Part shown: one piece after another, positions 1 through 8,783 of the stretch
Position numbering within the stretch: the first letter of the stretch is position 1
How the letters are laid out: every line of letters starts with the position of its first letter
NCBI RefSeq assembly: GCF_032716425.1
Contig: NZ_CP090419.1
Coordinates: 3,164,001 to 3,228,000, forward strand
Reading direction: 5' to 3'
DNA: 64,000 nucleotides
Source of the DNA: Pseudoalteromonas sp. N1230-9
GTDB lineage: Bacteria; Pseudomonadota; Gammaproteobacteria; Enterobacterales; Alteromonadaceae
The notes under the pieces: model-generated
What the model was told of the DNA's origin: nothing
The model's input: the letters and a program-made list of their open reading frames with translations, nothing else
Databases searched by the model: none
Translations under genes and position numbers: made by a program

Positions 1-1
1 C

Positions 2-397
2 CATAGTAAGCAAATAGATAGAACTGACAAAGGTGACCTTGATGGCCTTTATTTCACGGAACTCCCTTGGATGCTCGAAGGTCAAATAAAGCAACATAAC
101 TTACGTCAGCAATATGAGAGCCTTTGGCCTGAAAATGCCGATATTAACCAGCGTTTATTTGCGATGACCTATGACGCAACCAGTATGCTGGGAAGCGTAA
201 AACAATTGAGTATGGTTGCAGGCAAGCGCTTTAATGGCATCAGTGGCGAGTTGAGCATTGCCAGTAATGGCCATGTCACACGCTCTTTAGATTGGGCGCA
301 ATATAAGAATAAACAAATTATTGCTGTTGATTTAGCAACTGAGCAACCTATACCGTTATTCATGCAATCAGCTTCAGGAATTAGCTCTGCAGAATAG
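2..397 (+). CDS. lpoA: LpoA, C-terminal part (outer-membrane activator of PBP1A), cut by window edge
   Basis: The reading frame is open from base 2, so the 5' part of the gene lies outside the window. The visible 131 residues match the end of the periplasmic-binding-protein-like C-terminal domain of LpoA: LDGLYFTELPW near the start, then a GISGELSI segment and WAQYKNKQI near the end. LpoA is an outer-membrane lipoprotein that stimulates peptidoglycan synthesis by PBP1A. The next gene is yraN, 24 bp on, the usual gammaproteobacterial lpoA-yraN-diaA-dolP order. The identification rests on this tail plus the gene order. The lipoprotein signal cannot be seen. Confidence 0.85.
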   Translation, partial: HSKQIDRTDKGDLDGLYFTELPWMLEGQIKQHNLRQQYESLWPENADINQRLFAMTYDATSMLGSVKQLSMVAGKRFNGISGELSIASNGHVTRSLDWAQYKNKQIIAVDLATEQPIPLFMQSASGISSAE

Positions 398-421
398 CCA
401 ATAAGATTCAAGGATGAGGTC

Positions 422-793
422 ATGTCGTGGTTCAAAGAGTTATGGCAAAATAGCCGCGAGAAAGGTTTATATTATGAAAAGCAAGCCGAAAGCTACCTGA
501 AGCAGCACGGCTTAAAAACCATTGAGTGTAATTACTTATGCCAATATGGTGAGCTTGATCTCATTATGCGAGAAGGCAATACACTCGTATTTGTCGAAGT
601 GAAGTTTCGAAAGAACAAACTTCGTGGTGGCGCGAATTATGCGCTTAGCCAACAAAAGCAGCAACGGCTTAGGCGAACTATCGCCCATTACCTTGCAGAT
701 AAAAAATTACCCAACCAGAGTATGCGCATTGATTACGTCGCCATAACAGGTGAACAAGATAGTGAAATAAACTGGTTTAGAAATGTATATTAA
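422..793 (+). CDS. yraN: YraN, UPF0102 nuclease-fold protein
   Basis: A 123-residue protein of the UPF0102/YraN family, normal length. It carries the restriction-endonuclease-like core: E44 and D46 in GELDLI, then E59 and K61 in FVEVK, which would bind metal in an active nuclease. An N-terminal KGLYYEKQAESYL helix is typical. The family's cellular role is not established; a Holliday-junction or DNA-processing function has been suggested only from the fold. It sits between lpoA and diaA, 32 bp before diaA, probably in one operon. Confidence 0.93.
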   Translation: MSWFKELWQNSREKGLYYEKQAESYLKQHGLKTIECNYLCQYGELDLIMREGNTLVFVEVKFRKNKLRGGANYALSQQKQQRLRRTIAHYLADKKLPNQSMRIDYVAITGEQDSEINWFRNVY

Positions 794-825
794 CATCAAA
801 GGCTAACAAGCCTTATTGGTAGGTT

Positions 826-1419
826 ATGCAAGAAACTATTAAAAAGATTTTTACCGAAAATATTCAAGTCCAAATAGCCGCTGGTGAAGTTTTGCCAAGT
901 GCTCTTGAGTCTGCAGCATTTACCATTGCACAAAGTCTTATAAATGGAAATAAGTTACTTTGCTGCGGTACCGCTAACTGTCATATGCTTGCACAACATA
1001 TGGCAGGCTTACTTATTAACTTTTATGAAACTGAACGCCCTTGCCTACCCGCTGTTGCGCTTGCGCAAGAGCAAGTTAACCTTGGCCAAAGCAATCATAA
1101 CGATGAACATGAAGCTTTTGCGAGACAAATTCGCGCTTTTGCTCAAGAAGGTGACTTATTACTCGCTATTGCAGTGAATGGCAATGAGAAACAAATTATT
1201 TCTGCTGTAGAGGCTGCACTAACCCGCGATATGAAAGTCATTGTATTAGTCGGTGACGATGGCGGAGAGTTAGTTGGTTTATTAGGCCCTAACGATGTAG
1301 AGATCCGTGTCCCTTCAAAACGCCCAAGTCGAATTGTTGAATCTCATCTCGTTAATTTACACTGCTTAGGTGAGCTTATTGATTTAACCTTATTCCCACA
1401 GGAAGAAAACAATGTTTAA
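826..1419 (+). CDS. diaA: DiaA, DnaA initiator-associating SIS protein
   Basis: A 197-residue single-domain SIS (sugar isomerase fold) protein of the DiaA/GmhA family. CCGTANCHMLAQH around residue 46 is the nucleotide/phosphosugar-like binding loop; SKRPSRIVESH near the C-terminus is the usual last SIS segment. DiaA binds DnaA and helps its assembly on oriC. GmhA (sedoheptulose-7-phosphate isomerase) is the main alternative, but the yraN-diaA-dolP neighbourhood favours DiaA. Its stop codon overlaps the dolP start by 8 bp, suggesting translational coupling. Confidence 0.9.
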   Translation: MQETIKKIFTENIQVQIAAGEVLPSALESAAFTIAQSLINGNKLLCCGTANCHMLAQHMAGLLINFYETERPCLPAVALAQEQVNLGQSNHNDEHEAFARQIRAFAQEGDLLLAIAVNGNEKQIISAVEAALTRDMKVIVLVGDDGGELVGLLGPNDVEIRVPSKRPSRIVESHLVNLHCLGELIDLTLFPQEENNV

Positions 1420-1978
1420 ACAGTCTCTTATTGTCATAAGTACCGTATTACTTCTACAGGGTTGCGCTGCAGCAGTCGTTGCTGGCACAGCAGGTGCTGT
1501 CACCTCAGCCAATGATCGCCGTACAATAGGCTCACAAATTGATGACAACAACATTGAAATTAAAAGCTCTATTGCTATAAGTGAAAATGAGCGCCTGCAC
1601 AAATTTGCCAATGTAAATGTAATCAGTGTGAATGGTATTGTACTGATGATTGGGCAAGTTGCTAACCAAGAAATGAAAAACGAAGCACAACGTGCTATCG
1701 AAGGCGTGGATGGCATACGTAAAATTCATAACCAAATTCGTATAAGCTCAAATATTGGTATGAGTACACAAACTCACGACTCATGGCTAACATCAAAAGT
1801 AAAAACGCAATTACTCACCACAGAGAACATCAGTAGCAATAATATAAAAGTGGTCACAGAGAATGGCGAAGTCTTTTTAATGGGCTTAGTGAGCAATACA
1901 GAAGCTAATTTAGCCGTTGAAGTAGCACGTAATGTTTCAGGTGTTGAACGAGTCATTAAGGTATTCGAATACCTATAA
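1412..1978 (+). CDS. dolP: DolP (YraP), dual-BON-domain outer-membrane lipoprotein
   Basis: A 188-residue lipoprotein with signal peptide and lipobox LLQGC (Cys18). Two BON domains follow at about residues 45-110 and 125-188; each contains the GIV/GEV beta-strand pattern (VNGIVLMIG, ENGEVFLMG). DolP binds anionic phospholipid and supports outer-membrane integrity at division sites. It is the last gene of the lpoA-yraN-diaA-dolP run and is followed by a strong bidirectional terminator. In E. coli this gene is under sigmaE control; no such promoter was identified here. Confidence 0.92.
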   Translation: MFKQSLIVISTVLLLQGCAAAVVAGTAGAVTSANDRRTIGSQIDDNNIEIKSSIAISENERLHKFANVNVISVNGIVLMIGQVANQEMKNEAQRAIEGVDGIRKIHNQIRISSNIGMSTQTHDSWLTSKVKTQLLTTENISSNNIKVVTENGEVFLMGLVSNTEANLAVEVARNVSGVERVIKVFEYL

Positions 1979-1995
1979 CTTTCGCCACTAATAAT

Positions 1996-2026
1996 AAAAA
2001 ACCCGCTTCAAAAGCGGGTTTTTTGT
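1996..2026. terminator. Bidirectional intrinsic terminator between dolP and sspB
   Basis: A-run, stem ACCCGCTT / AAGCGGGT, loop CAA-like, then T-run. It is symmetrical, so it can end both rightward dolP and leftward sspB transcription. Confidence 0.9.
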
Positions 2027-2038
2027 AAGTCTGAAAGG

Positions 2039-2479
2039 TTATTTAATCACTCGTAAGTGAGACCCTTTTTTCTTCTCTGGTTTAGTCGGCGGCTCATCAT
2101 CTGGCGTAATATCGTCAGGAGTTTCAACACTTTCTAATACCGGAGCAAACTCTTCTTCGTCCTCGATGAATTCTTCTGCAGTAAATACAGTCCCTTCACC
2201 ATTCTCACGTGCGTAAATTGCGAGTACAGCGCCCATAGGTACGTATACTTGCATAGGCTGTCCACCAAAGCGTGCATTAAAGCTTAGCTGTTGGTTATCC
2301 ATAGCAAAATTTGTAACTGCCGATGGGCTAATGTTTAAAACGATCTGACCGTCTTGAACAAACTGAGTTGGCACTTGTACAGCAGGAAAATCAGCGTTCA
2401 CAACTAAATGTGGTGTGCACTGATTATCAACAATCCAATCAAAGAAAGCGCGTAGTAAATAAGGACGATTAGGCGTCAT
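2039..2479 (-). CDS. sspB: SspB, ClpXP specificity-enhancing factor
   Basis: A 146-residue SspB. The N-terminal substrate-binding domain begins [16 protein letters not shown], which is diagnostic. A flexible acidic linker (residues about 108-135, rich in E, D and P) leads to the ClpX-binding tail LRVIK at the extreme C-terminus. It tethers ssrA-tagged proteins to ClpXP for degradation. The start codon overlaps the sspA stop by one base, so the pair is co-translated from an sspA-sspB mRNA that ends at the terminator just left of the gene. Confidence 0.95.
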   Translation of the reverse strand: MTPNRPYLLRAFFDWIVDNQCTPHLVVNADFPAVQVPTQFVQDGQIVLNISPSAVTNFAMDNQQLSFNARFGGQPMQVYVPMGAVLAIYARENGEGTVFTAEEFIEDEEEFAPVLESVETPDDITPDDEPPTKPEKKKGSHLRVIK

Positions 2480-3105
2480 TATAAACGGATCTCACGCTCA
2501 GCTTCAGTGAGTGAAGCTTGGAATGATTCACGCTCAAATAAACGCAACATGTATTCTTTAAGCTCTTTCGCGCCTGCACCAGTAAGCTCAATACCAAGTT
2601 CTGGTAAACGCCAAAGTAGTGGTGCTAAGTAACAATCAACTAGGCTGAACTCTTCACTCATGAAGTAAGGAGCTTCAGAGAAGATAGGAGCAATTGCAAG
2701 TAATGCTTCTGTCAGCTCTTTACGCGCTTGAGCTGCTTCACTGCTACCGCTTGAAATTTTGTTAGCTAAGCTATACCAGTCAGTATCAATGCGATGCATC
2801 ATTAGACGACTACGGCCACGCATAACCGGATAAACTGGCATTAGTGGAGGATGAGGAAAACGTTCATCAAGGTATTCCATGATGATGTTTGCCTGATATA
2901 AACCAAGCTCACGATCGATCAGTGTGGGTACTGTACCGTAAGGGTTAATTTCATGAAGTGCTTCTGGCAGGTTATCCTTTTCAGCCAGGTGAATGTCAAC
3001 ACTTACACCTTTTTCAGCAAGTACAATACGTACTTGATGGCTATACATACAGTTAGCACCAGAAAACAGGGTCATTACAGGGCGCTTATTGGCAGCTACG
3101 GCCAT
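2479..3105 (-). CDS. sspA: SspA, stringent starvation protein A
   Basis: About 208 residues with a glutathione-S-transferase fold: thioredoxin-like N-domain starting at [12 protein letters not shown] and an all-helical C-domain. SspA binds RNA polymerase and lacks GST activity. I place the start at MAVAANKRP (3105) because a GGAGG ribosome-binding site lies five bases upstream; an in-frame ATG at 3117 has no such site. It is paired with sspB and lies next to petC, a common gammaproteobacterial arrangement. Confidence 0.95.
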   Translation of the reverse strand: MAVAANKRPVMTLFSGANCMYSHQVRIVLAEKGVSVDIHLAEKDNLPEALHEINPYGTVPTLIDRELGLYQANIIMEYLDERFPHPPLMPVYPVMRGRSRLMMHRIDTDWYSLANKISSGSSEAAQARKELTEALLAIAPIFSEAPYFMSEEFSLVDCYLAPLLWRLPELGIELTGAGAKELKEYMLRLFERESFQASLTEAEREIRL

Positions 3106-3135
3106 GCCTACCTCCATTATATTACAAAAACAGCA

Positions 3136-3155
3136 ATAGGGGCTTAAGCCCCTAT
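3136..3155 (-). terminator. Hairpin between petC and sspA
   Basis: Perfect 20-bp palindrome ATAGGGGCTTAAGCCCCTAT in the petC-sspA gap. On the minus strand it is followed by TGCTGTTTTTGT, so it may terminate or attenuate transcription of genes upstream on that strand, or serve as an RNA stem in the sspA leader; petC lies downstream of it in the leftward direction. Confidence 0.45.
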
Positions 3156-3184
3156 CACAAAATTACCTTTCAACATGCCCAGGA

Positions 3185-3922
3185 TTAGTGAACATCTCTC
3201 CAGTATTCTTTCTTCAGCATGAATGCCAAGATAAATAGAATCACTAGGAAACCAATTACCTTAAGACCTAACGCTTCTGACTCTAAACGTGACGGTTCGC
3301 CAACATAAGCCAAGAAGTTAGTTAAGTCACGAGCAGCACGGTCGTACTCATCGTCACTCATTTCACCGGTACCATCTGTTTCAGTGCCAACAACTTTAGT
3401 CACAGTATGACCATGTTCTTCGACTTCTTCAGTGATTGGTGTTGGTAAGCCCTGTAGCTCTTGAAGAACATGAGGCATACCTACCGATGGGAAAACAATA
3501 TTATTTACGCCAAACGGACGTGATTCATCTTTATAGAACGACTTCAGATATGTATAAATCCAGTCAGTTCCACGAACACGTGCTACAAGTGTTAAGTCTG
3601 GTGGCGCAGCACCAAACCACTTAGCAGCATCTTCTTTACCGATCGCGTTTTTGATATGGCTACCTACTTTTGAACCGTCAAAAATAAGTTGTTCTTGACC
3701 AATTTCAGTAGGAATACCGATATCGCGGAACGTACGTTCATAACGCTGATACTGCATTTGGTGACAACCAAGACAGTAGTTCATGAACAATTTAGCACCA
3801 CGTTGTAAAGACGCATTGTCTTTTAGGTCAATGTTCGCATCCATTAACGGAACCGAAGGACCTGCTGCCATTGTCAACGATGGCAACAATGCGAATAAAC
3901 CGATAATTAGCTTTTTCATCAT
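3185..3922 (-). CDS. petC: Cytochrome c1 subunit of the bc1 complex
   Basis: A 245-residue cytochrome c1. A Sec signal peptide (MMKKLIIGLFALLPSLTMAA) is followed by the covalent haem site CLGCH near residue 50, a VGMPH segment likely to hold the axial methionine, and one C-terminal membrane anchor (VIGFLVILFILAFML). It passes electrons from the Rieske centre to soluble cytochrome c. Last gene of petA-petB-petC; its start overlaps the petB stop by 4 bp. Confidence 0.96.
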   Translation of the reverse strand: MMKKLIIGLFALLPSLTMAAGPSVPLMDANIDLKDNASLQRGAKLFMNYCLGCHQMQYQRYERTFRDIGIPTEIGQEQLIFDGSKVGSHIKNAIGKEDAAKWFGAAPPDLTLVARVRGTDWIYTYLKSFYKDESRPFGVNNIVFPSVGMPHVLQELQGLPTPITEEVEEHGHTVTKVVGTETDGTGEMSDDEYDRAARDLTNFLAYVGEPSRLESEALGLKVIGFLVILFILAFMLKKEYWRDVH

Positions 3923-5184
3923 TTCGTCAACCTCGTTGGTAATGGCTTAGTTTTCTCATTCTTACTGTAAACAAATAACAATACGAAGAACATGAAGTAT
4001 GTCACAGTCGTGATTTGTGATAACAGCGTTTTGAAATCAGTTTGTGGTGTTGCACCAACCCAACCCAAGATAATGAAAGTTACCACGAATTGAGCAATGT
4101 TTAACTTGTGTAAGCCACAACGATAACGAATAGAGCGAACCGAACCACGGTCAATCCAAGGTAGTAACGCAAGCACTACGATAGATGCACCCATCGCGAT
4201 AACACCAATTAGTTTATCTGGGATAGCACGCAGAATCGCATAGAATGGCGTGAAGTACCAAACAGGGAAAATGTGCTCAGGTGTTTTCAGTGGGTTCGCA
4301 GCTTCGAAGTTTGGCGCTTCTAAGAAGAAACCATTCATCGCTGGCATAAAGAATACAACCCAACAGAATAAGATTAAGAAACCAACCACACCCACAATAT
4401 CTTTCACTGTGTAGTAAGGGTGGAACGGGATTGCATCAACAATGTCTTTCTTGTTGGTGTAATACTCGTGGAATTTGAATTTAGGTTTATCTTCTTCAGC
4501 AACAGAACCTTTCTTACGCTTGATTTCAACACCATCTGGGTTGTTTGAACCCACTTCGTGAAGTGCAACAATGTGTAAGAATACTAAAATAACGATAACT
4601 AAAGGTAACGCAATTACGTGAAGTGCGAAGAAGCGGTTAAGCGTTGCACCAGAGATTACGTAGTCACCACGGATCCAAAGCGTTAAGTCATCACCAATAA
4701 CCGGAATCGCACCGAATAGTGAAATGATTACCTGTGCCCCCCAGAAAGACATTTGTCCCCAAGGAAGTAAGTAACCCATGAAAGCTTCAGCCATAAGTGC
4801 TAAGAAGATGAACATACCGAATAACCACAGTAACTCACGTGGTTTTTGGTAAGAGCCGTAGATCATGCCACGGAACATGTGCAGATAAACAACGATAAAG
4901 AACGCTGAAGCACCTGTTGAGTGAAGGTAACGAAGTAACCAGCCGTATTCAACATCACGCATGATGTATTCTACCGATGCGAAAGCACCCTCAGCAGACG
5001 GCACAAAGTTCATTGTTAACCAAATACCCGTTACGATTTGGTTAACAAGTACTAACATGGCTAATGAGCCAAAGAAGTACCAGAAGTTAAAGTTTTTTGG
5101 TGCTGGATACTGTGCGATATGCATGTTCCAAACACGTGTCATTGGAATACGATCGTCGATCCAACCAATAATTTTACCAAACAT
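3919..5184 (-). CDS. petB: Cytochrome b subunit of the bc1 complex
   Basis: A 421-residue full-length (not split) cytochrome b with about eight membrane helices. The helix-B/D haem ligand histidines lie in RYLHSTGAS, YLHMFRGM, RFFALHVIALP and FLHIVALHE. The quinol-site PEWY-type motif appears as FPVWYFTPFYAILR. It oxidises ubiquinol and pumps protons through the Q cycle. It starts at the last base of the petA stop codon, so petA-petB are coupled. Confidence 0.96.
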   Translation of the reverse strand: MFGKIIGWIDDRIPMTRVWNMHIAQYPAPKNFNFWYFFGSLAMLVLVNQIVTGIWLTMNFVPSAEGAFASVEYIMRDVEYGWLLRYLHSTGASAFFIVVYLHMFRGMIYGSYQKPRELLWLFGMFIFLALMAEAFMGYLLPWGQMSFWGAQVIISLFGAIPVIGDDLTLWIRGDYVISGATLNRFFALHVIALPLVIVILVFLHIVALHEVGSNNPDGVEIKRKKGSVAEEDKPKFKFHEYYTNKKDIVDAIPFHPYYTVKDIVGVVGFLILFCWVVFFMPAMNGFFLEAPNFEAANPLKTPEHIFPVWYFTPFYAILRAIPDKLIGVIAMGASIVVLALLPWIDRGSVRSIRYRCGLHKLNIAQFVVTFIILGWVGATPQTDFKTLLSQITTVTYFMFFVLLFVYSKNEKTKPLPTRLTK

Positions 5185-5774
5185 TATGCCACTCCTTCTT
5201 CTTCACCGACTAAGATAGTCGTGTCATCAATGAAGGTGTACGGAGGGATTTCTAGATTTAATGGCGCAGGTACAGATTGGAATACACGACCAGCCATATC
5301 AAATTTAGAACCATGACACGGACAGAAGAAACCGTCATCTGTGCCCTCTACTTTTTCACCAAAGCCACCTTGTAAGAAGCTCGGAGAACAACCTAAGTGT
5401 GTACAAATACCCACAGCAACGAAAATCTCTGGTCGTTGTGAACGGTATTCATTGGTTGATGATTCAGGTTGTTGAGGCTCTTCAGATGCAGGATCACGAA
5501 GTTGACCTTCATGCTCTTTCATCTGTTCAAGCATTCTCGGGGTACGTGATATAACCCATACAGGCTTACCACGCCACTCGACACGTATTAATTGTCCTGA
5601 CTCAAGCTTGCTGATATCTACTTCTACAGGCGCACCCGCAGATTTAGCTCGCTCACTTGGATTCCAAGACGCAATAAAAGGAACAGCAGCCCCAGCCGCA
5701 CCAACACCACCAACAACAGAGGTAGCTATGGTTAAAAAGCGACGTCGGCCATTGTCTACAGGCGCATTGCTCAT
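5184..5774 (-). CDS. petA: Rieske iron-sulfur subunit of the bc1 complex
   Basis: About 196 residues. An N-terminal twin-arginine signal anchor (GRRRFLTIATSVVGGVG) precedes a Rieske domain whose [2Fe-2S] ligands lie in CTHLGC and CPCHGS. I use the start MSNAPVDNG (5774), preceded by GGAGA, rather than the upstream ATG at 5810. First gene of the petABC operon, which encodes the ubiquinol:cytochrome c reductase. A plausible sigma70 promoter lies about 90-120 bp upstream. Confidence 0.95.
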   Translation of the reverse strand: MSNAPVDNGRRRFLTIATSVVGGVGAAGAAVPFIASWNPSERAKSAGAPVEVDISKLESGQLIRVEWRGKPVWVISRTPRMLEQMKEHEGQLRDPASEEPQQPESSTNEYRSQRPEIFVAVGICTHLGCSPSFLQGGFGEKVEGTDDGFFCPCHGSKFDMAGRVFQSVPAPLNLEIPPYTFIDDTTILVGEEEGVA

Positions 5775-5864
5775 CCACTTATCTCCACTATGATTCCCAA
5801 CACTTGCCATATTGAGAACATCAGTTACAGCAGGTTAATTTTTAGAAATTTCAAAATAGACGCG

Positions 5865-5893
5865 ATCATAATTAAAAGCCTTGATTAAAACAA
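5865..5893 (-). promoter_or_regulatory. Candidate sigma70 promoter for petABC
   Basis: On the minus strand TTGTTT (5888-5893), a 17-bp spacer and TATGAT (5865-5870). The -35 region lies inside a short inverted repeat CCTTG/CAAGG. Position and spacing fit, but no start-site data are available. Confidence 0.4.
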
Positions 5894-6350
5894 GGTTATT
5901 CACAGTCTCATGCTTGAATAAACCCGTTTTAATACTTTATTAATTTGGGTTAGCTCGAGTATGAAGCCGCTATTTATGATAACGCATATAAAAAAACAAT
6001 ATACTGACCAAGATCAACCTCACTAAGAGGAAACAGAATTCTGTATTAGCTGTTGTTGAACTCACTCACATTACTTGCCCTCCAATTGTAGCAAAAAAAT
6101 TCATCAATTAACTGATGGATTTAAGCTAATTTTGCTAAATCATGAAGTTTTTTTACTGTAATACGTAGGAATTACTAAGAGCGGTTAAATATCGAGCGAA
6201 AAAATGAAACATCTGTGCGTAAAGGATGCTTGATTTTGCTCCCCCTCTATAACGAATTGAGAGTCAGCCACTTAAAGTGAGGAATGAGAATATGGTTTGT
6301 GAGTTAACCGTGGCGGCTGAATAAATCAATACACTTTTTACACGAAAACA
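5894..6350. other. Intergenic region between rpsI terminator and petA promoter
   Basis: About 450 bp without a credible coding frame. The sequence is AT-rich with a few short dyads such as CACTTAAAGTG. I recognise no RNA gene or mobile element here; an unannotated small RNA cannot be excluded. Confidence 0.3.
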
Positions 6351-6376
6351 AAAAACCCAGCCGAAGCTGGGTTTTT
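6351..6376 (-). terminator. Terminator after rpsI
   Basis: A-run, stem AACCCAGC / GCTGGGTT with loop CGAA-like, then a T-run. It lies 23 bp after the rpsI stop and ends the rplM-rpsI operon. Confidence 0.9.
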
Positions 6377-6398
6377 GGTATTCTGATAAACGTAAATA

Positions 6399-6788
6399 TT
6401 AACGTTTTGAGAATTGTGGACGCTTACGTGCTTTCTTAAGACCCACTTTCTTACGCTCAACTTTACGTGCATCACGTGTAACGAAACCTGCTTTACGAAG
6501 TGTAGGACGTAGTGACTCGTCAAACTCCATAAGTGCGCGAGTGATACCGTGACGGATAGCACCAGCTTGACCAGTAGTACCACCACCTGAAACAGTGATG
6601 TGTAGGTCAAACTTTTCAGTCATTTCTACGTGCTCTAATGCTTGACGAACAACCATGCGAGCAGTCTCACGACCAAAGTACTCTTCTAGAGAGCGCTTGT
6701 TGATTACGATGTTACCAGTGCCTGGGCGTAAGAATACGCGAGCACTTGAACTTTTACGACGACCTGTACCGTAGTATTGATTTGCCAT
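6399..6788 (-). CDS. rpsI: 30S ribosomal protein S9
   Basis: 129 residues, normal S9 length. The N-terminus [10 protein letters not shown] and the basic C-terminal tail RKRPQFSKR, which reaches the P-site tRNA in the small subunit, are diagnostic. Second gene of rplM-rpsI, 11 bp after rplM. Confidence 0.98.
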   Translation of the reverse strand: MANQYYGTGRRKSSSARVFLRPGTGNIVINKRSLEEYFGRETARMVVRQALEHVEMTEKFDLHITVSGGGTTGQAGAIRHGITRALMEFDESLRPTLRKAGFVTRDARKVERKKVGLKKARKRPQFSKR

Positions 6789-6799
6789 GATAGTGCTCC

Positions 6800-7228
6800 T
6801 TAAATGTCTAGAACCTGAGGCTGTTGTGCAGCATGGTTGTGCTCAGTACCCGCGTAAACTTTAAGTTTACGGTACATTGCGCGGCCTAAAGGACCACGTG
6901 GCAACATGCCTTTAACAGCTTTTTCGATAATCATTTCAGGCTTTGCAGCTTGAAGCTTGTCGAAAGTAGTAGACTTAAGACCACCTGGGAAACCAGTATG
7001 AGCGTGGTACATTTTGTCTTTTGCTTTATTACCAGTAACAGTCACTTTCTCTGCGTTGATAACGATGATGTAATCACCAGTATCTACGTGAGGAGTGTAC
7101 TCAGCTTTATGCTTACCGCGTAGGCGACGAGCGATTTCAGTAGCGATGCGACCTAAAGTTTTACCTTCAGCGTCAACTACGTACCAGTCACGTTTTACTG
7201 TTTCTGGCTTAGCAACAAACGTTTTCAT
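6800..7228 (-). CDS. rplM: 50S ribosomal protein L13
   Basis: 142 residues, the usual L13 length, with the conserved [13 protein letters not shown] and [10 protein letters not shown] segments. L13 is an early-assembling large-subunit protein. In E. coli the rplM-rpsI operon is repressed by L13 binding its own leader; here a promoter with TATACT and a leader hairpin lie upstream, consistent with that scheme. Confidence 0.98.
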   Translation of the reverse strand: MKTFVAKPETVKRDWYVVDAEGKTLGRIATEIARRLRGKHKAEYTPHVDTGDYIIVINAEKVTVTGNKAKDKMYHAHTGFPGGLKSTTFDKLQAAKPEMIIEKAVKGMLPRGPLGRAMYRKLKVYAGTEHNHAAQQPQVLDI

Positions 7229-7264
7229 TTATTAAAATCCAATGTTTTCTTATTTAAAACCACA

Positions 7265-7284
7265 GGTAATTATCATTAATTACC
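7265..7284 (-). promoter_or_regulatory. Hairpin in the rplM leader
   Basis: Perfect inverted repeat GGTAATT / AATTACC with a 6-base loop, 37 bp upstream of the rplM start and inside its predicted leader. It could be part of the L13 autoregulatory structure known from E. coli; the equivalence is inferred only from position. Confidence 0.35.
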
Positions 7285-7387
7285 GCTCTAAGTTGAATGC
7301 TTTAACCCCTTCGAGTTTAAGACTTTGAGCCATCAATTAGAGGCTAAACTAATATCAGGCAATAGAACGCAACGTGGCAGACGCGGG

Positions 7388-7416
7388 AGTATACCAGCAC
7401 TTAAACCACATTGCTA
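7388..7416 (-). promoter_or_regulatory. Promoter of rplM-rpsI
   Basis: Minus-strand extended -10 element TGG-TATACT (-10 at 7388-7393) followed by a GC-rich CCCGCG discriminator typical of stringently controlled ribosomal promoters. The -35 hexamer at 17 bp spacing is poor (TAGCAA). Confidence 0.6.
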
Positions 7417-7494
7417 TATGATGGTCGTTTTTTATTCTAAAAAATAAAGCATAGCCGCTAGGCTTGTCAGGCACATTTCAATGAAAGAAATTGC

Positions 7495-7527
7495 GCCAAC
7501 AGCTTTATGCCAACAGCTTTATGCCAA
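7495..7527. repeat. 14-bp tandem repeat over the zapE stop codon
   Basis: GCCAACAGCTTTAT occurs twice head to tail, followed by GCCAA of a third copy. The unit nearest zapE contains the zapE stop codon, so a slippage duplication has copied the end of the gene into the spacer without altering the protein. Confidence 0.8.
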
Positions 7528-8607
7528 ATGCTCTTTTGCTAAATATTCGAGCGATTGCATTTCTTGTAATCGGCTAATGCAACGCTTAAATTCAAAATTT
7601 AAATTTCCCTCGCTATACAACTCTGTAATTGGCTTTTCAGCGGAGATAATCAGGGTTACATGACGCTCATAAAATTCATCCACTAAGGCGATAAAACGAC
7701 GTGCCGCATCATCATTAGCCTGACCAAGTGCTTTTACGTTCGACAAAATCACCGTATTATAAAGTCGGCTTATTTCCATATAATCGACTTGGCTGCGAGC
7801 TGTTTCGCACAGTTCACTAAACTCAAACATGGCAATACAGTCTGAAACTTTACGGGTTTTGATCATCCGCCCTTCAATTTCAATTGCCTTATCAAGCACA
7901 CCTGGCTCAGGCGACAATTTATCGAAATATTCAAATAAATTTTCATCAGCCTGCTTATCAAGCGGGCTATGGAAAATCTCAGCCTGCTCTAGTGTACGTA
8001 ATCGATAATCAATACCAGAATCAACATTGACGATTTCGGTATTCGCTTTTACCAACTCAATCGCTGGTAAAAAACGGGCCCGTTGTAAACCGTTACGATA
8101 CAACTCATCAGGCACAATGTTTGACGTCGCAACGAGCACAATGCCGCGTTCAAATAATGCTTCCATCAAACCACCTAGCAGCATTGCATCGGTAATATCT
8201 TGTACAAAGAACTCATCGAAACAGATAATGTCTGTTTCGGACTTAAAGATATCGGCAACAACGTTCAATGGATTACGGGTGTTTTTTAACTTTTTAAGCT
8301 CATCATGCACGCGATGCATAAAACGGTGAAAGTGCACACGCATTTTACGTTCGGTGGGTAAAGCTTCGTAAAACGTATCAACTAAATAGGTCTTACCTCT
8401 GCCCACTCCACCCCAAAAATACAGCCCTTTTATGCTAGGCGTGCTATCTTTAGAGAATAGTTTGGCAAACCATCCCTTCGCGGCGGGTTTGTCTGCCGTT
8501 AGGTCATCATAGAGTCTTTGCAAATGGCGCACTGCATTTTCTTGCGCTGCATCATGTACAAAGTCTTCTCGCTGTAAATCTTGTTGGTATTTTTGCCAAG
8601 GAGTCAT
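7519..8607 (-). CDS. zapE: ZapE, AFG1-like cell-division ATPase
   Basis: 362 residues, AFG1/ZapE family P-loop ATPase. The Walker A motif is GGVGRGKTYLVD (about residue 66), Walker B is IICFDEF, followed by FVQDITDAMLL. ZapE associates with the Z-ring and destabilises FtsZ polymers in the presence of ATP. It lies upstream of rplM and opposite zapG, the conserved zapE/zapG divergent pair of gammaproteobacteria. Confidence 0.93.
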   Translation of the reverse strand: MTPWQKYQQDLQREDFVHDAAQENAVRHLQRLYDDLTADKPAAKGWFAKLFSKDSTPSIKGLYFWGGVGRGKTYLVDTFYEALPTERKMRVHFHRFMHRVHDELKKLKNTRNPLNVVADIFKSETDIICFDEFFVQDITDAMLLGGLMEALFERGIVLVATSNIVPDELYRNGLQRARFLPAIELVKANTEIVNVDSGIDYRLRTLEQAEIFHSPLDKQADENLFEYFDKLSPEPGVLDKAIEIEGRMIKTRKVSDCIAMFEFSELCETARSQVDYMEISRLYNTVILSNVKALGQANDDAARRFIALVDEFYERHVTLIISAEKPITELYSEGNLNFEFKRCISRLQEMQSLEYLAKEHLA

Positions 8608-8783
8608 AGGTCGTTACAATAAAACACAGTTAAATTTGCACAGTATATTAACACGCATCGTATCTCAGGGTATATTAACCCGCAGTATGATTTCACAATC
8701 ACATTAAGCTTTTTTTAATATAGATTGGACTATAAAGGCTTCAACAGCATAGTTTTTGTTATTTTTCCCAAAGGGGTAGATTT

